This document shows positions 24,718-38,611 of a stretch of DNA of 64,000 nucleotides, in pieces; position 1 is the stretch's first letter; the number at the start of each line of letters is the position of its first letter. Under the pieces are notes generated by a model, which was not told where the DNA came from, ran no database searches, and saw only the letters and a list, made by a program, of their open reading frames with translations. A program made the position numbers and the translations under genes. The stretch comes from Liolophura sinensis (lineage: Eukaryota > Mollusca > Polyplacophora > Chitonida > Chitonidae). The stretch is taken from the NCBI RefSeq assembly GCF_032854445.1, contig NC_088299.1, forward strand, positions 5,987,001 through 6,051,000, given 5' to 3'.

Positions 24718-24981
24718 CTACATTCACAAACTTAATCTGTTAAATTTAACAATCAGTGTTGTCTGAGTGATGCTAGAATGTGTTCTGCTACAGCAAGAGA
24801 TTGCTTCTGTTAAATATAACACACATATTCTATTAATTCAACACAAAGATTGTATAAGACTAATGGGATATTACGTTGAATGTGACAGAATATTGCGTTA
24901 TGTTACACAACATATTTTATTATCACTCAGACAACAAACTACTTTTTGTTAAAATTAACAGATGAACTTTTTTGAGTGTAG
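24718..24981. repeat. Foldback MITE, family D
   Basis: Ends are long inverted repeats: left CTACATTCACAAACTTAATC then TGTTAAATTTAACA and GTCTGAGTGATGCTAG; right, reverse-complemented, CTACACTCAAAAAAGTTCAT then CTGTTAATTTTAAC and GTCTGAGTGAT. No coding capacity. Confidence 0.8.
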
Positions 24982-25539
24982 TTCCGTCAAGAGAGGCAAC
25001 AAACATCGCAAGGTCTTTATTTAGATCGTTTATTATCCTGCTTGTCAATCACCTCATCCTCAGGGAATTTACTGATAAACATTTACGATAATTTTGGCAG
25101 GGACACAAACAGGGTCGTAAAAAAAAACAGGAGTTTCTGGCCACTGCTTAAAGGTTACAGTAATTGAGGGACAATCTGTGTTTTTACAGCAAGGCACAAA
25201 TGATGTTTACTTGCCATCTGTGATTTTTATCCTAAACCAAACACGGGTTTTATGGGGGTGTTTTTTGTGGGATGGCACAGGATTTGTGTAGCTTATATAT
25301 GTAGTGTGTGAACAACCACTCAGTCAGTGCTGATAAGAAGAGAAGTAGACAAAAGCATATGCAGTATTAAGCGCCACTCCAGTAGCTGCTACAGCATCCA
25401 TCACCAACACTCTAGAGCTCCTACATGCTTGACGTGGTTCGTTTGCGTGCAACAACATGTCCAATGATCAAATTACATAAACTATAAATACAGCCGTAAT
25501 CAATGCATCTGTGTAATACAGCTTGACAAATACGGCATT

Positions 25540-25770
25540 TAACCTAAAATTTCGTCATTGACTATAACTTACTCATTTTGCTAAATTCTGAGAATTTCAC
25601 TGGATTTTAGAAAGGTGTTTTGAGGTTTGCTTGAAAAATAAGGATAGCATCCTGCTGGAAAGATAGAAGTTTCAGCAGCAAAAGTAATATCTGACAATTA
25701 TCTTTTTGCTGTTACAAATTGCCTTTTTGGGTGAATTTTTAGGTAACATACAATAAAACATGCTTACTGT
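25540..25770 (+). repeat. Diverged dispersed repeat C
   Basis: One of the fullest copies: TAAATTCTGAGAATTTCACT, GAAAGGTGTTTTGAGGTTTG, CCTGCTGGAAAGATAGAAGT, TTTCAGCAGCAAAAGTAATA and a GCCTTTTTGGGTGAATTTTT end. Confidence 0.65.
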
Positions 25771-26319
25771 AAACACATATGTAGTCGTCTTCATTATTCG
25801 ATAGGCTAGCAAATAAATATCACTGACCCATTGGCGCTTTCTCCCACATCCCCAAAAAAAATGTCTTAAACTTCACAGGATGTAACCCATTAACTGGAGA
25901 GTTTTATTGATGGGCAATCCGGATAAAACAGCAGGAGGCCATTAGTGCAATCAGACATGTGTATATACATTAAAAATGCCATTATGTGATAATGGTTCAT
26001 CAGATGGGCTAAACAGATGGCTAAACAGATGTAACATGCCTGGATATCGATCATGATTATGGGCTAAATACTTAGTTATACATGTACAAAAATCAACGAC
26101 TGCATATTTGTGCACACATACCATGTATATTTGATTGCCTCTGAACTCTGTACTTGGGAATTTTTCCGTTCTGCGATGGTGGTGCATCAAATGTATATGT
26201 ACATGTACATGCAGAAAATATGTACATGTTCTTATAGATGTATCTACATACATGGATATACTGGAATTCTTCAACATTTTCCCATGTTTGCAACATGTTA
26301 TTATAATTCATTGCATTAT

Positions 26320-26731
26320 GCCTAAAGTGGGGATGGGTGGATAAATTACACCTTAAGTGTGGATGGGTGGATAAATTATACCTAAAGTGTTGATGGGTGG
26401 ATAAGTTACACCTGAAGTGTGGACGGGTGGATGATGGGTGGATAAATTACACTTAAACAATGGATGGGTGTATAAATTACAACTGAAGTGTTGATGGGTG
26501 GATAAGTTACACCTGAAGTGTGCATGGGTGGATAAATTACATCTGAAGAGTGGATTGCACGATAAATTACAACTAAAGTGTTGATGGGTGGATAAGTTAC
26601 ACCTGAAGTGTGGATGGGTGGATAAATTACACATAAAGTGTGATTGGGTAGATAAATTATACCTAAAGTGTTGATGGATGGATAAGTTACACCTGAAGTG
26701 TGGATAGGTGGACAAATTATATACACCTAAA
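26320..26731 (+). repeat. Minisatellite, about 30-base unit, fourteen copies
   Basis: Units resemble GTGGATGGGTGGATAAATTA followed by CACCTGAA. The minus-strand ORFs across it (HFRCNLSTHQ repeats) only mirror the repeat. Confidence 0.95.
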
Positions 26732-26848
26732 AACCTCTTAGAATTGTATCAAATGTGCAGAATAATCATGGAGGAAATTTGATGGGTCATGTATTCTATA
26801 CACCTACTAGATCTCACATTTTTTTCACTCAAAATACCTTCAGTTTAA

Positions 26849-27115
26849 TTTATTTATTTATTTGATTGGTGTTTTACGCCGTACTCAAGAATATTTCACT
26901 TATACGACGGCGGCCAGCATTATGGTGGGTGGAAACTGGGCACAGCCCAGGGGGAAACCCACGACCATCCGCAGGTTGCTGACGGACCTTCCCACTTACG
27001 GCCGGAGAGGAAGCCAGCATGAGCTGGACTTAAACTCACAGCGACCGCATTGGTGAGAGACTCCTGGGTCATTACGCTGTGCTAGCGCGCTAACCAACTG
27101 AGCCACGGAGGCCCC
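26849..27115 (-). repeat. SINE family A, full length with target-site duplication
   Basis: Complete minus-strand element from the TTTATTTATTTATTTGATTG tail to the head, ending AACTGAGCCACGGAGGCCCC. It is flanked by perfect 13-base direct repeats ACCTTCAGTTTAA at 26836-26848 and 27116-27128, which fix its ends to the base. Confidence 0.96.
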
Positions 27116-29381
27116 ACCTTCAGTTTAAGTATAGATCAGCATTAAAAATACACATACATTTTTATTATTCTCAGGATAAACATAACACGCATTTAATGCT
27201 TAGTTGGTTAAATTGAGAATTACCCTCCCAGGAAGCCCTTGTGACAACCAATAAATCATAATTTAGAAGAGAAAAAAATATGACAGTTGTGGGAAAGGTA
27301 CATTTCATCCCAGAACTATATCTAGATTAAAAGCGTACATGTAAATGTGTGTAGACATCACTACTACTTGGCTTAATTATCTCAATATCTCAATAATGTT
27401 AAGTAAGGCGGTTCAATTCCAACAACAGCCAATTTCGAAGTCCTACAAATGTTCATGAATATGACTTGAAATTGAACAAAGATCACAGTCCTACCAGGTA
27501 ATAAGATTGCTACATGTGCCCTACTGCAGCTGTTAAACACAATTACTAGTAAGAAACACATAACAGACATTTTAGATCGTTCTTAAAGTTTCAATTTTTA
27601 ACCCAAGACAGCAGACAATATCATGCATGTTCAAGTAGCTTAATCTATTAAGAAATGCTAAATGTATTTCACAAACTGTATGTTCAAAAGATAACCAATA
27701 GCATCAACTGTTTTCTAATATATTGTAGAAGTGTAACAAATTTTAGATGTATGTTTAAGTACAATGTATGTAGGTAAAATAAAACATGTATAAATTTATC
27801 TATTACACAACATGTGTACAATATGCAGAAAATGTATGTACAATTGTATACAACTTGAAAACAAAGTTTTTGTCATGTAAAATGTAACTGTAAAATGTTA
27901 ACAGAACCCTGAAAATAAAATGTAGCCTAGACACCCAAAGCAAAAAAACAAACAAACAAAAAAATTATAATAAACAAGGTTACTATGGGACAGTTGAAGA
28001 ATTCTAATTACACTTTTGATAAAAACAAACGACTAAATCAACATCAACAAATGTCAGCATGATGGATGGGAATGAGTATGTTCAAGAAGCAGGAAAAAAT
28101 TCAAGAAACAAGAACAAATGCTTCTTTCATGACACGTTTAAACGCAATACTCCAGTCCTATGTAAAACTGACAACAAATTTCATAACATTACAACACAAT
28201 TTTTGCCAGTGTTGTCACGAAAACTCCTTTTTTCAGTTATAATTAACCTAGATAAAATTAAAGGAAAAGTGATAGTCCTCACTTAAATTAAATAATGACT
28301 ATTGTAAAGAAAATCTGAAGCATTCTTAACAGAGTTAAATTTAATTATAGAATTTTCATTTAACAAATGAACCCCTGGGTCCGGTAGATCAATAAGTTTA
28401 AGATTAATACCAGACTTAAATTTAAGCCTTCCAGTCTTTAATTTTGTACTCAGCCTAAAAAAAAATAAAATATGAACTATAATTACCCCTGTTATACTCT
28501 TTTATAAAATAAGACATAAAACACTTTTGGACAACTGAGCTCCACTCCAAATGGCAAAGTTTTAAATGGTGTGCTAAGTGGCAGCTATGTCAAAAAGTCC
28601 TTTCTCTACCTCATCTCATTAACAACCTCCCCCCACACCCCTTCCCCCACCCTTGGGGACCCATTCCTTATGTTCAGTGCTAAGCAGTATACGACTATTC
28701 AACAACAACAGTGCATAGCTGTGTAATTACTAAGTAGATGTATATGACTTTAAAATTGTCCAACTTAAACTTGAAAACTATAGAGCAGAATACAATCCAG
28801 CTCAGCTTCTCCATCAATCAACAAGGAAATTTAAACAACTGTTTCTTTACGTCTTATTTAGCATTCTTCCACCAGGTCAAGAATGTTAGTTTTTCATTTC
28901 AGAGAGTGGCACCGAAGTTCTTGTATACACAAAACTCTAGTTTAGCAGACATACTCTGAATTTAAGTAATGTGTTTGGAGTCGAATTTTTTGGTTTTTGT
29001 TTCTTTTTTTCCTTGTTTTTTTTTTTTTGGTTTTTTTTTTTTTTCAGTTCTTAAACTTTGTTGAGAGTTATGGAGTTTTAACAAAAGAAAGCCATTGCTG
29101 TAGATTGAAATTGGTTCTAGTGAGTAACCTGTCCAAACTTTAAACAGAAAGCCAACAAATAGTTCAATCTTGGATATTTCAGACAAATGAGTGGAAACAG
29201 ATCTAAAAAGTCATAGCCATTTCTTTCTCTATAAATCAAATTTTAATCTGGAATTCTTACGAGTCCTTGGGTTACGCCATATTACTGAAACCGGAAACAT
29301 AATGTCTCAAACCCTTGTACCTTACATGACTGTATGGCTAAAAGGGTAAAAGTGTTTTGGTTGTTAGATGGCTTTGAAAAC

Positions 29382-29446
29382 TGGGGGAACCCACAACCAT
29401 CCGCAGGTTGCTGGCAGACTTTCTCACATACGGCCGGAGAGGAATA
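29382..29446 (-). repeat. SINE family A, central fragment
   Basis: GGGGGAACCCACAACCATCC, then GCAGGTTGCTGGCAGACTTT and CGGCCGGAGAGGAAT only. Neither tail nor head is present. Confidence 0.75.
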
Positions 29447-30240
29447 TGATCACTGTCATACAATGTCACTGATCTTTCGATTTTCTTGAACTTCTCAATT
29501 CTGCTTACTTAGAATAGCAATATTTTGGTTATACATCATCATAAAAATAAAATAAAAAATGCTTTTTTAAAATTTGGTGGGATATTCTTTCAACACATAT
29601 AAGCTCCATGGCCTACAGTTGTCTTTTTAACATAATGAAGATCGTACAAAGTCTAGGACGGAGAATTCATGAAGCGATCAGACTGTGGCAGACCACGTAG
29701 CACATGCACTGCAGCTGAATTCCGCTTTAAAACTGACTAGCATTTTTCTGTTTTTGAAAACAAAACAAAACATGGCTGGAAATGGCGTGCTCAGTACAGT
29801 AAACATACATCAATATTCATAAAAGCCATTTTATGTTTCCCAGAGCTATCTAAATCTCCCTTAATCCATCAGACATCCGGCCACTAAAAAAACTGAGGCT
29901 TAACAAAAAGGGCTAGAAAAAAAAAAAATAAACTGACATGAAATGAGAGTAATTGTTTTGAGTCACGAGACACTTTGGCAATTTTAACTTAAGGCAACAA
30001 ACCATGTCACCAAATACTCTACATGTTCATATTCCAAACTATTTTAGAAAAAAAGGAAAGGTACAGCTGGTACTTGTAAGCCACACTGAAAGTTCAAATG
30101 GAGGAGACTCCGACAAAGTCATTTCAAAACCAGCCAATGAGCATGAGGCAGATTTCTGCATAATACTTCACCTTTGAGACGAAACTATCGGTAATCAGGT
30201 GAACGAGGCTAGGATGTCAGTCATTTTGCAGATGTTAAAA

Positions 30241-30394
30241 AAGACCATCCACAGGTTACTGGAAGACGTTTCCATGTGCAATTGGAGAGGAAGCCAGCAT
30301 GAGCTGGACTTGAACTCAGAGACACATTCGTGGGGAGGCTCCTGGTCATTGAGCCATGCTGGCGTGTTAATAAATCCCCTTGGCCACAGAGGCA
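30241..30394 (-). repeat. SINE family A, head and central fragment
   Basis: Diverged copy from ACCATCCACAGGTTACTGGA through AGCCAGCATGAGCTGGACTT to a GGCCACAGAGGC head. The 3' tail is lost. Confidence 0.75.
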
Positions 30395-32578
30395 TTAGAG
30401 GCAACTTTTGAGGTAAATCTGATGAAGTACATTTGTGCGAAAATTTCAGGTAATAAAAATATGTGCACAGATAGATATATATTGTCAATAGCTACAATAT
30501 ACATGTAAGTCAGGTAAGCTATATAGAAGCTTTATACTTGGTCATATGTTTATTATCCTTGGCATGTAGTATAAAAACAAAGAATCACAGACAGCTCACA
30601 TTTCAGCGGTACATAAAATTGCTCCGATTTCTTCCCATGGTGTGGTAGACTTAGTTTCTACATGTACTGTACACCAATGTAACAGAACAACACTCCAAAG
30701 ACACCATGCCAAAATTCATTTTGTTGGAAAAGGTACGTGTACATTACATACACCATGCTTCACTAGTCCTTAATAACAGTATAGCATAAATTCCCAAACA
30801 CAAAAACCACACTCTCATACCTATCATATTTGAACAGGAGATGAATTTTCGCCTCATTGATCATTTAAAAGGTTCCACAATGGTAAATCATAACGCTAAA
30901 CCAATACCCTTTAACATCATGTGCCCTGCCCAATAAAACGGGTAATTTAAAGGGTTCAATCATGACTTATTCACTTCTTATGGACACTAAAGGCCTGCTA
31001 GACACAATGCAGGACAGGCAATAAAATAAGCATTTGTTCCGCCCTGTCGCTCACGAAGGATCTTGTAGCCACGTCGGTTTTTTGCCGCAGGCGGCCGTCA
31101 CGTCTGGCCGGGCAGAATCAAAGCGAGGCTTAGAATCGCAGTATGCTTTTTGTCAGGCCATGTTTCAGTTTGACAAGGAAAGGTTAGGCTATTCTGACCT
31201 CGCATTTGACAGAGGCGCACAATGTGTCAATTTCTTTCCTCACCTCACCCTCTCCCAGCCCCCTTAGTTATTCTATCATCACATCTTTGCAGATGTTCAT
31301 GCACAATGTCTCTCTCCTATAAGCACAGCTGGATCGGTCACATGTGTACACGCATATCGGTACACAAATACAGCATTAATATCAATTTAATATGATTGGG
31401 TTGTTACCACAGCAAGGCGTATATTTTTTGTACGTACAGAGCCATTGCTACAGGCCGATGAAGCACACATGATGTACACACATTCTATTATTGGAATATT
31501 CAATAATTATTATGAGACATGACAGAATCGACCCAATTATTCGTTACAGTACATGCATTTCCTACACATAACTGCAGTTTCAAAACATCAATGCACTTCC
31601 AACAACACACATCTTGAAACATGAAATAAAACATTTCATAAATTACAGCAAAGACAGGCTACAATTGCAAAAATAAACTGCTTTCAAAAATTTCCAGAAA
31701 AAAAGTACAGGTACACGCACTTCTTGAACGTACATATGACCATTTACAATACCTTGACAATGATTGCGCGACATTGATTATATGTTACAGAGGTTAGAGA
31801 ACAAGGGCAGGTAATTGTGTTCGTACCTGGCTGGGAATAGCTGTGGAGATTTTCAGCCATGTTGTACTGTTTACCATGTTAATTTACGGGGTGTGCACTG
31901 GCATGTCTAGTGTATGTGTTTAGTACACAACGGGACCGAGTGCACACCGCATTAAGGCAAGAACAACAATGTCGTCAAAAATGTCTGCACTGGTTAAGAT
32001 TGAGGCTTCGTGGCAATGTGACTTAATGTTACCTCGGTAAATTTGCACACAGATCCTTCCCTTTGTCGGTCGAACATGATTTTTCTCCAGAGTTCTGGAA
32101 AACTGTGTTAAGAATAACACAGGGGACTGGTGGTGACGTTGCTGGATAATTGCACGGAAAGCTTGTCAATGTAATTCTTTCAATGTCAATGTCACTTCTT
32201 TTAAGTTCATTTGGTAAATGTACACGCAACCCTTCAGAAAAATGCTTTAATTAAAATTAATTCAATTTAAAAAAAGCTTTAATTTCTCCAACATCCACGC
32301 TTAATTTTGAATAATTCCCAGACATTTTTGAACAAAGTTTTAATATCCCTATGAGTTGAATCAGCTGAACTAAGCATGCAATTTATTCGCCTTAATTTTT
32401 CGATTACATCTATGTTGAAAATTTATGTTTTGGTGGGTTTGCCAACATCTGGGCTTCACAAAAAAAATATAATAATTTAGTCTAGCCACAGAAATACCCT
32501 CAAAATATGCTTAACACTACACCAAGAAAATGTAATCTTTACAGCTCAAATCAGAAAATATATATATGTACCTTGGAC

Positions 32579-32579
32579 C

Positions 32580-32617
<38 letters not shown>

Positions 32618-32620
32618 ATA
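32579..32620. repeat. (TA)n microsatellite, interrupted
   Basis: Alternating TA with one phase break in the middle. Confidence 0.95.
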
Positions 32621-33414
32621 CACATATGAATGCCTAGTTCCCACAGTGGTACTCAATGACTGTTAAGTCTCTGTCTGCATTATGTTTTTGTCGTTTGTCC
32701 AAATGGCACCCAACTCTTTTGTACCTCTCACAGGGTCATACTGTGACTATTGACACCCGGGGCATACAAGGGCTAATGGGCAACCTGACCAACACTCAAC
32801 TGGCAAGACTTCTTTGAAATCTTGTGTTTACCTGGTACAGGCAAACACCTTACTAGGCAAAAACTCTGGAGGTACGAAAAAAGGGTCACAATTTGCCAAT
32901 TAGACGTTATTTACTGGGAGTGAGGCTTCGGAAAACATAATAGGACAGGGGAATGGTACTGCTGACATACTGGGGTCAAATGTCAACATTGTTTACCCAT
33001 ACTTAATTCCCAGTGTGTCAAATTACCTTTTTTTCTTCAACATTCTCAAGTCTGAGGGCTGGTGCTTTATTATTTTTTTCCTCCAGTGTTTAAAATTCAT
33101 GCAAGCACTTCATCCCTCAACTTACCACTATTACATGTGTGATGAAATAATTTCAGACTTAAGCATGTGTAATGTGTATCCCCTTAAAAATTCACAACCA
33201 ACATCATGTACTGTCAACAATACAGTTTTACGGACGTTACTCAAGTTTACTGCATTTTGTAATTCTAAAACATACAGATGAGACATAATTTCATGTACTG
33301 GTAACTGCAGTGAAATTGATTAAATCTGAAATATACATCCAGGTGAGACAAGTTTTATGTAAATGCTATGAAGTTCACTGTATCTGGTATCTTAATTTAT
33401 AAATTATATGCTCG

Positions 33415-33740
33415 TCAGGAACAGCAGATCCAGGGTCAATTCTGGTCACACCTTAGACTTCAAAAGAGGAAGTTGTAACTTCCTCGCTTGGCGTTCAGCA
33501 TGAAGAGGATAGTGCAACGACTGGTTGACCTATATCAATATGATGGCTCGGGCGGGGCAGCTTACTTGCCTTTGGTAAGTCGTCTCAGTGAAGCAGCAAT
33601 AGATAAAAGAGTGGTGGAAATCCGTCCTGCAACAAGGAGGCACATCACATGCACTCTAAAGATTCCTGCCTTCTCATACGACCCGAAAATTGTCAAGTAC
33701 AGCGTTAAACCCCAAGCACTGACTCACTCATTTACTCACC
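33415..33740 (+). repeat. SINE family B
   Basis: Plus-strand copy: head remnant GGTCAATTCTGGTCACACC, the block GAAGTTGTAACTTCCTCGCT, GCCTTTGGTAAGTCGTCTCA, and the tail CCCCAAGCACTGACTCACTC. A 93-codon ORF crossing it is repeat sequence, not a gene. Confidence 0.75.
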
Positions 33741-34579
33741 ATAAATACCCTCTAGATATAGTTTTATGAATACTGTGCCTGTCATAAAGTTTAATGAATC
33801 TAGTTGTATACAACAGAAATACATGCAGTCTCATATATCTGTGATGAACTTTCTCGCATCTTGTATTTTGCCCTCCTGCTCAGGACACAAGAACATACAA
33901 AGTATCACCTTGCACGAGATACAGTTTCAAGTAGACCTCTAATAAAGTGCTAAGTGGGCAGTATTGGCTCACGTGTCAATGCAGATTAAATTAGCGCCCT
34001 TCACACAGGCGCGTGTGTGCCTGCACCTCCAGTGCTCAGGTAGGTGGTCAGTCTCCCTATAGGTGTACATCCATCAACTCTGCCGACAGAACAGTCATAA
34101 ATCACAAGTCTAGTTAAGAAGTCCGCCTGCCATTATTCTGGTGTGAACAGCCATTAAATTCCCCTAAACACACCCTAATACTTGTAACCCTGCAGCCTTT
34201 GACACCCACTTGTTAGGCTAAGGCCATAAATCACCTCCCCCCCCCCCCCCCATGGCATTAATCTCTCCCCATCTATCCCAACACTCACTTACCCCAGTCA
34301 ATCTAACATACGCCCCCATGCCACACAAGAACATGCACCAAATACTAAACTTGTATTAGGAAATCAACCCATCGGAAACTCCTTTTTTTATTGAATCTTT
34401 TGCACGATTTAAACAACTTTCTTAACAATTAACAATTTATGGAATACATTATGGTGAAGTACTTGTAACAAATGGGCCCTGTATAAACAGACAAAGGGCA
34501 TAATAAATCACCAGACTTGCACAAACTTCTCACAGTGAGTAAAATATCCAGACAGCACCTATGGAAAATGTAAATGATC

Positions 34580-34800
34580 TAAAATTTTGACCATAGCTCA
34601 GTTGCACCTTTCCTAAGATTTCAAGAGTTCCTTTTATTTTTAGAAACGTGTTTTGTGGTATCTAAAGTGGTACAATATCCTACTGGAAAAATGACAGATT
34701 CAGCACCAAAATTAAAAAATAATATTTCAAAAAATTTGTTTGCCTCCACAAATGCACTTGTTCGGGCAAAATTTGAGGTCATGTAAACTGTATATGCATG
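34580..34800 (+). repeat. Diverged dispersed repeat C
   Basis: Same block order: GAAACGTGTTTTGTGGTATC, TATCCTACTGGAAAAATGAC, ATTCAGCACCAAAATTAAAA, TTTGCCTCCACAAATGCACT and GGCAAAATTTGAGGTCATGT. Confidence 0.65.
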
Positions 34801-35166
34801 AAATAAACCTCATCCAACCCAGAACTGATGCCCTTAAACATTCTTTCAGATATTCTGAGGTGATACTGTGGAACTGACTCCAAATACATGTTAAAAAAAA
34901 TCACAGAATGTCCAAGTTTTTCAAAAGAAAAAAAATGAAATGTTCATTAAGTGAAAACCTGCCTATGTTGATTTAAGTGTAGATATTAATCTAGGATGCA
35001 TTACCTTGTGTATAGTCGGTGATCATGGTGTATAAGTCTCATCTATATTTTATGTATACTGTATACACGTGTAAATGATTTTGTGTGTGAATGTGTACAT
35101 GGATGAGGGGCTCAAGGAAGACTGAATTTGTAACACGTTGATGTCCTTCAGAAAATGATTTATTAG

Positions 35167-35203
35167 ATTTGATTAGAGTTTTATGCCGTACTCAAGAATA
35201 CTC
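35167..35203 (-). repeat. SINE family A, tail fragment
   Basis: TTGATTAGAGTTTTATGCCG and TACTCAAGAATACT only. Confidence 0.6.
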
Positions 35204-37238
35204 CAAAAATGAAGTATTACTATTACTATACAGTGAGTAATATATATAAATGACAACAGTTAGCAGAAATTTCTCCAATTCTCTAAAACAATCAAAGCGC
35301 TAATTACATTTATGGCTATAGCCAAATTCCTTGTTTAAACTAGTTATAGACCATTTTCTTTTCTTATTAAAGCCTGTATCTAAAAACAATAGCTTTCATT
35401 TAAACCTGTGATTTCATTTGTTCTATTTTTGTAACATCCCCTCTTCACCTCTCTGACCTTATTCTAATCCTGTTTGACAAATGCCGACAGACACATCAAG
35501 CCCTTGTTAAATGATATGCTCCAAATTTTCTCTCCACAAGCTGTAACTTTAGAGCCATACAAAAAGTGGAAAAGTAAATTAGTCTATACCCATTGGTCTT
35601 GACTGCGGATCATTCATTCATCAGGAAAACAAAACTCTGAACTGCTATTCCATTTCCTCGTAATAGAATTACTTGCATGAAAGTCAGGCAACATGAACAT
35701 CAATAAATTATCGAGACTAGGAAAATCCTCCAATACAGAGAAATTTCCTCTATGTGCTATAAAAGATTTATAAAGTATAGATTTTCCATTCTGATGATGT
35801 CCTATCTGGTCTTCTTCTGCACCGACATTTTAAGAGACTTTTTGTGTTGTTTGCTTGCAGGATAATGACATGACTTTCACTTTCTGGCACAATCGTGTCT
35901 TTTACAAAGGCATGACCAGTCACAGTATGCCAAGACAATTTAGGCTGCATGACCATGCAGTATTTGCATGTCAATTCCCTTATGCACAGCTCCAAGCCAA
36001 AAGAATAGCAAGATTGTTGATCATGAAAGATCTTAGGTGCCGGTACGACTGACACAGGACTAAATGCTTAGTTCTTCTACCCTGAAGATGTCCTAGCCTT
36101 ACACCTTAATGTATGGGACACAATGTTGCAATACTGAAATTTTCCACATTTTCCACATAATCTAGAAACAACTAAATATTACCAAGTGGGCATGTTTAAT
36201 GGGTGGGGAGATAAAGTCATCAAGCCACGCGACTTAAAGACAAGTTCAGGGTGTTTCCAGGTCGATTACATCCATGCATGTCACAGATCAATCCCAGTAC
36301 CCACTTCTTATTCCAGATCGCACGCTTCACTACTCATCTGTGGCAGTAGTTTACAGATGAAGAGGCGATGATAGAAAACAACGTTCGAATTATGATATTC
36401 AAATGAACAACAATGGAAGATATTCTCAGAACTGCACCCGAAAATACTGTAGCCAGAAATTAAAGACAATTGTTAAACAACTTTTGCCAAAGTATACTTA
36501 TATTCTGATCGTCAATAAAGCGTAGTTATGGACTTAAATACATGTACGCCGCTGTGAAGCAACATTATGAATAAACTTCTAGGTTATTTAGGCAACATTT
36601 TCACCTCAGTGCCTATGCGAGTAAAGCCCTACATGTATATACTCAAGAAAAACAGCAAGTGCCCGTGTGCTCGAATGACTTCATATAATTTTAGAGTACC
36701 AGTATGCGGAGCACATTTTCTGGAGTAATATGGTACCCGAAACTCACAGTTTCTCTGATCTGCAACTCCCTAACCAATTACCCCAGCCATGTGTAGAAGC
36801 GATAAGGCCTGACGGATAGAGTGATGTCCAGACTCACTCCATCTGCACACACTCTCTCTCTCCCACCTCTCTCTCCACCAAGTCAATGATACAGCCATTA
36901 CTGCCAGCACAACTGACCTATGATAAACACCAATTGATTTTTCATGGAATCTCAAACAAATTGAAATTTTGTTCTTGAGTGAGCAGGGAGTGAATGATAG
37001 ATGAGGTGGTCTGACAACTGATATTTCTATAGTCTACAACTGTCCCCTCCGTTCAATTTACATCGTTGCTGTTTCGGCCTTGTACAACAGTCTGCGTACC
37101 CTCTATTACCGAACCAAATCAATAACGTACAAAATAAAGTAGCATCTTTGAACCTTCACGCGGTTCCACAATAGTCCATGTATACCCCAGCATCACCCCC
37201 CATTCACCATTGACATATGAACTGGAATAATTCACCAC

Positions 37239-37245
<7 letters not shown>

Positions 37246-37282
<37 letters not shown>
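37246..37282. repeat. (TA)n microsatellite
   Basis: Pure alternating TA. Confidence 0.95.
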
Positions 37283-37285
<3 letters not shown>

Positions 37286-37407
37286 GGCTTACCAACCATT
37301 CAAAGCATTCTTTTTCTAAACAGATACAGGCATGCTGGATTTATCGGCCTAATCAATGACAGATTTATGACTTTGTGCCATTTAGATAACATTGTAGCAC
37401 TACATGA

Positions 37408-37533
37408 CACTGGCACCTGCAGATGGTAGTGGTTTTCTCCAGGCTGTGCCCAGTTTCCGCCCACCATAATGCTGGCTGCCCTCGTATAAGTGAAGTATTC
37501 TTGAGTCTGGCGTAAAACATCAAATAAATATAA
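37408..37533 (+). repeat. SINE family A, 5'-truncated
   Basis: Plus-strand copy from CACTGGCACCTGCAGATGGT through CCCACCATAATGCTGGCTGC to CATCAAATAAATATAAA. Confidence 0.85.
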
Positions 37534-38197
37534 AAGGCAATGACATGATTAAACCAAGAGATAGTGGATGGTTTTTGATATGATAAAGAAAACATCTAAA
37601 ATTACACAAAACAGACAAACACTTTTGAAACAATCTAGGTTAAAACAGTTGAAAACCATATTCATTCATTTACGTCTGAAAATAGCTAAATAATACCAAC
37701 CTCCTTAACAGTTAAAATTTGAAAAGCGCTATCAGTATATATATTTATCACCTAAACAAATGTATACAGACATCGATCTATAAGAATTATATTTTATGAT
37801 ATCGGACCATAGCCTTAAAATCTTTAATGACAACACCGCCAGCTATGATGTCAACAAAAATGGAATATAGACCTGACTGAAGAGCCTATGACTAACAGAA
37901 GCAAGGTCTACACAGACAATGACAATGCGTTTCAGCCATGCAGAATTCACGAAGCAATGTATATATTAATTCTCTATCAATTTAGAACCATCTCTGTTCA
38001 CAAAAGCATGCATGCTTCAATGTTTGAGGATCATGTGTCAAGTCTGATTGAACAATAATACCATAATCCCTATGAACAATAATACAATGACCTCTACAGA
38101 CAATAATGCAATAATCCTTATGGATGATAATACCATAAACCCAATTTTACAATAATTATGGACCAAAGGACAAGTTTGATTGACGTATTTATGTATG

Positions 38198-38549
38198 CTT
38201 GAGGTTTAACTTTGTACTGAACAATTTTACAGTCATATGACGATAAGGAGTCATTTGGTGTATGTACATGCATACTGAGTCTTCTTGCAGCAGGGCGAGT
38301 CCATGCCGCCAAACCGCTGCCGCCACTGAAGCATCATGTCGAAGACACCAGACATAACACCTCACCCATTCACACTATATTGACACCCGGCCAACCAGTC
38401 ATGTTTTCTGGCTCTAACCTCTCAGTGCTGAGCGCTGAGTGAGACAGCAACAAGTAGGTCCCATTTTCAAAATATTTTGGTGTGACCCAGGCCGGTTTTG
38501 ATCCTGAGATCTCCCGACTTCCAGGCTGACGCACTAATTTTTAAGCCAC
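38198..38549 (-). repeat. SINE family B or close relative
   Basis: Minus-strand order: tail GGTTTAACTTTGTACTGAAC, CAGTCATATGACGATAAGGA, CTTCTTGCAGCAGGGCGAGT, GAAGACACCAGACATAACAC and GGTGTGACCCAGGCCGG toward the head. Fragments like GCCAAAGACACCAGACATGA at about 3572 and 13891 belong to the same family. Confidence 0.7.
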
Positions 38550-38611
38550 AAAAGTGGTCCAAGTCTGTGTGAACACTAAGACATTAATCCACTGTTAATC
38601 CACTGTTAATG

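Larger units (their letters stand above)
27129..33414. other. Part of the 27.7-kb first intron
   Basis: Unique AT-rich DNA with two SINE fragments and one TA repeat. A CpG-richer block at 31040-31270 and another at 31800-32230 have ORFs on one or both strands but no coherent protein. Confidence 0.6.

Noticed and set aside
33488-33769. 93-codon ORF containing GGAAYLPLVSRLSEAAIDK
   Set aside because: It lies wholly inside SINE family B.
35856-36052. Plus-strand ORF after a good acceptor (TGTTTGCTTGCAG), 64 codons
   Set aside because: No family features, no partner exon, and the opposite strand is equally open.
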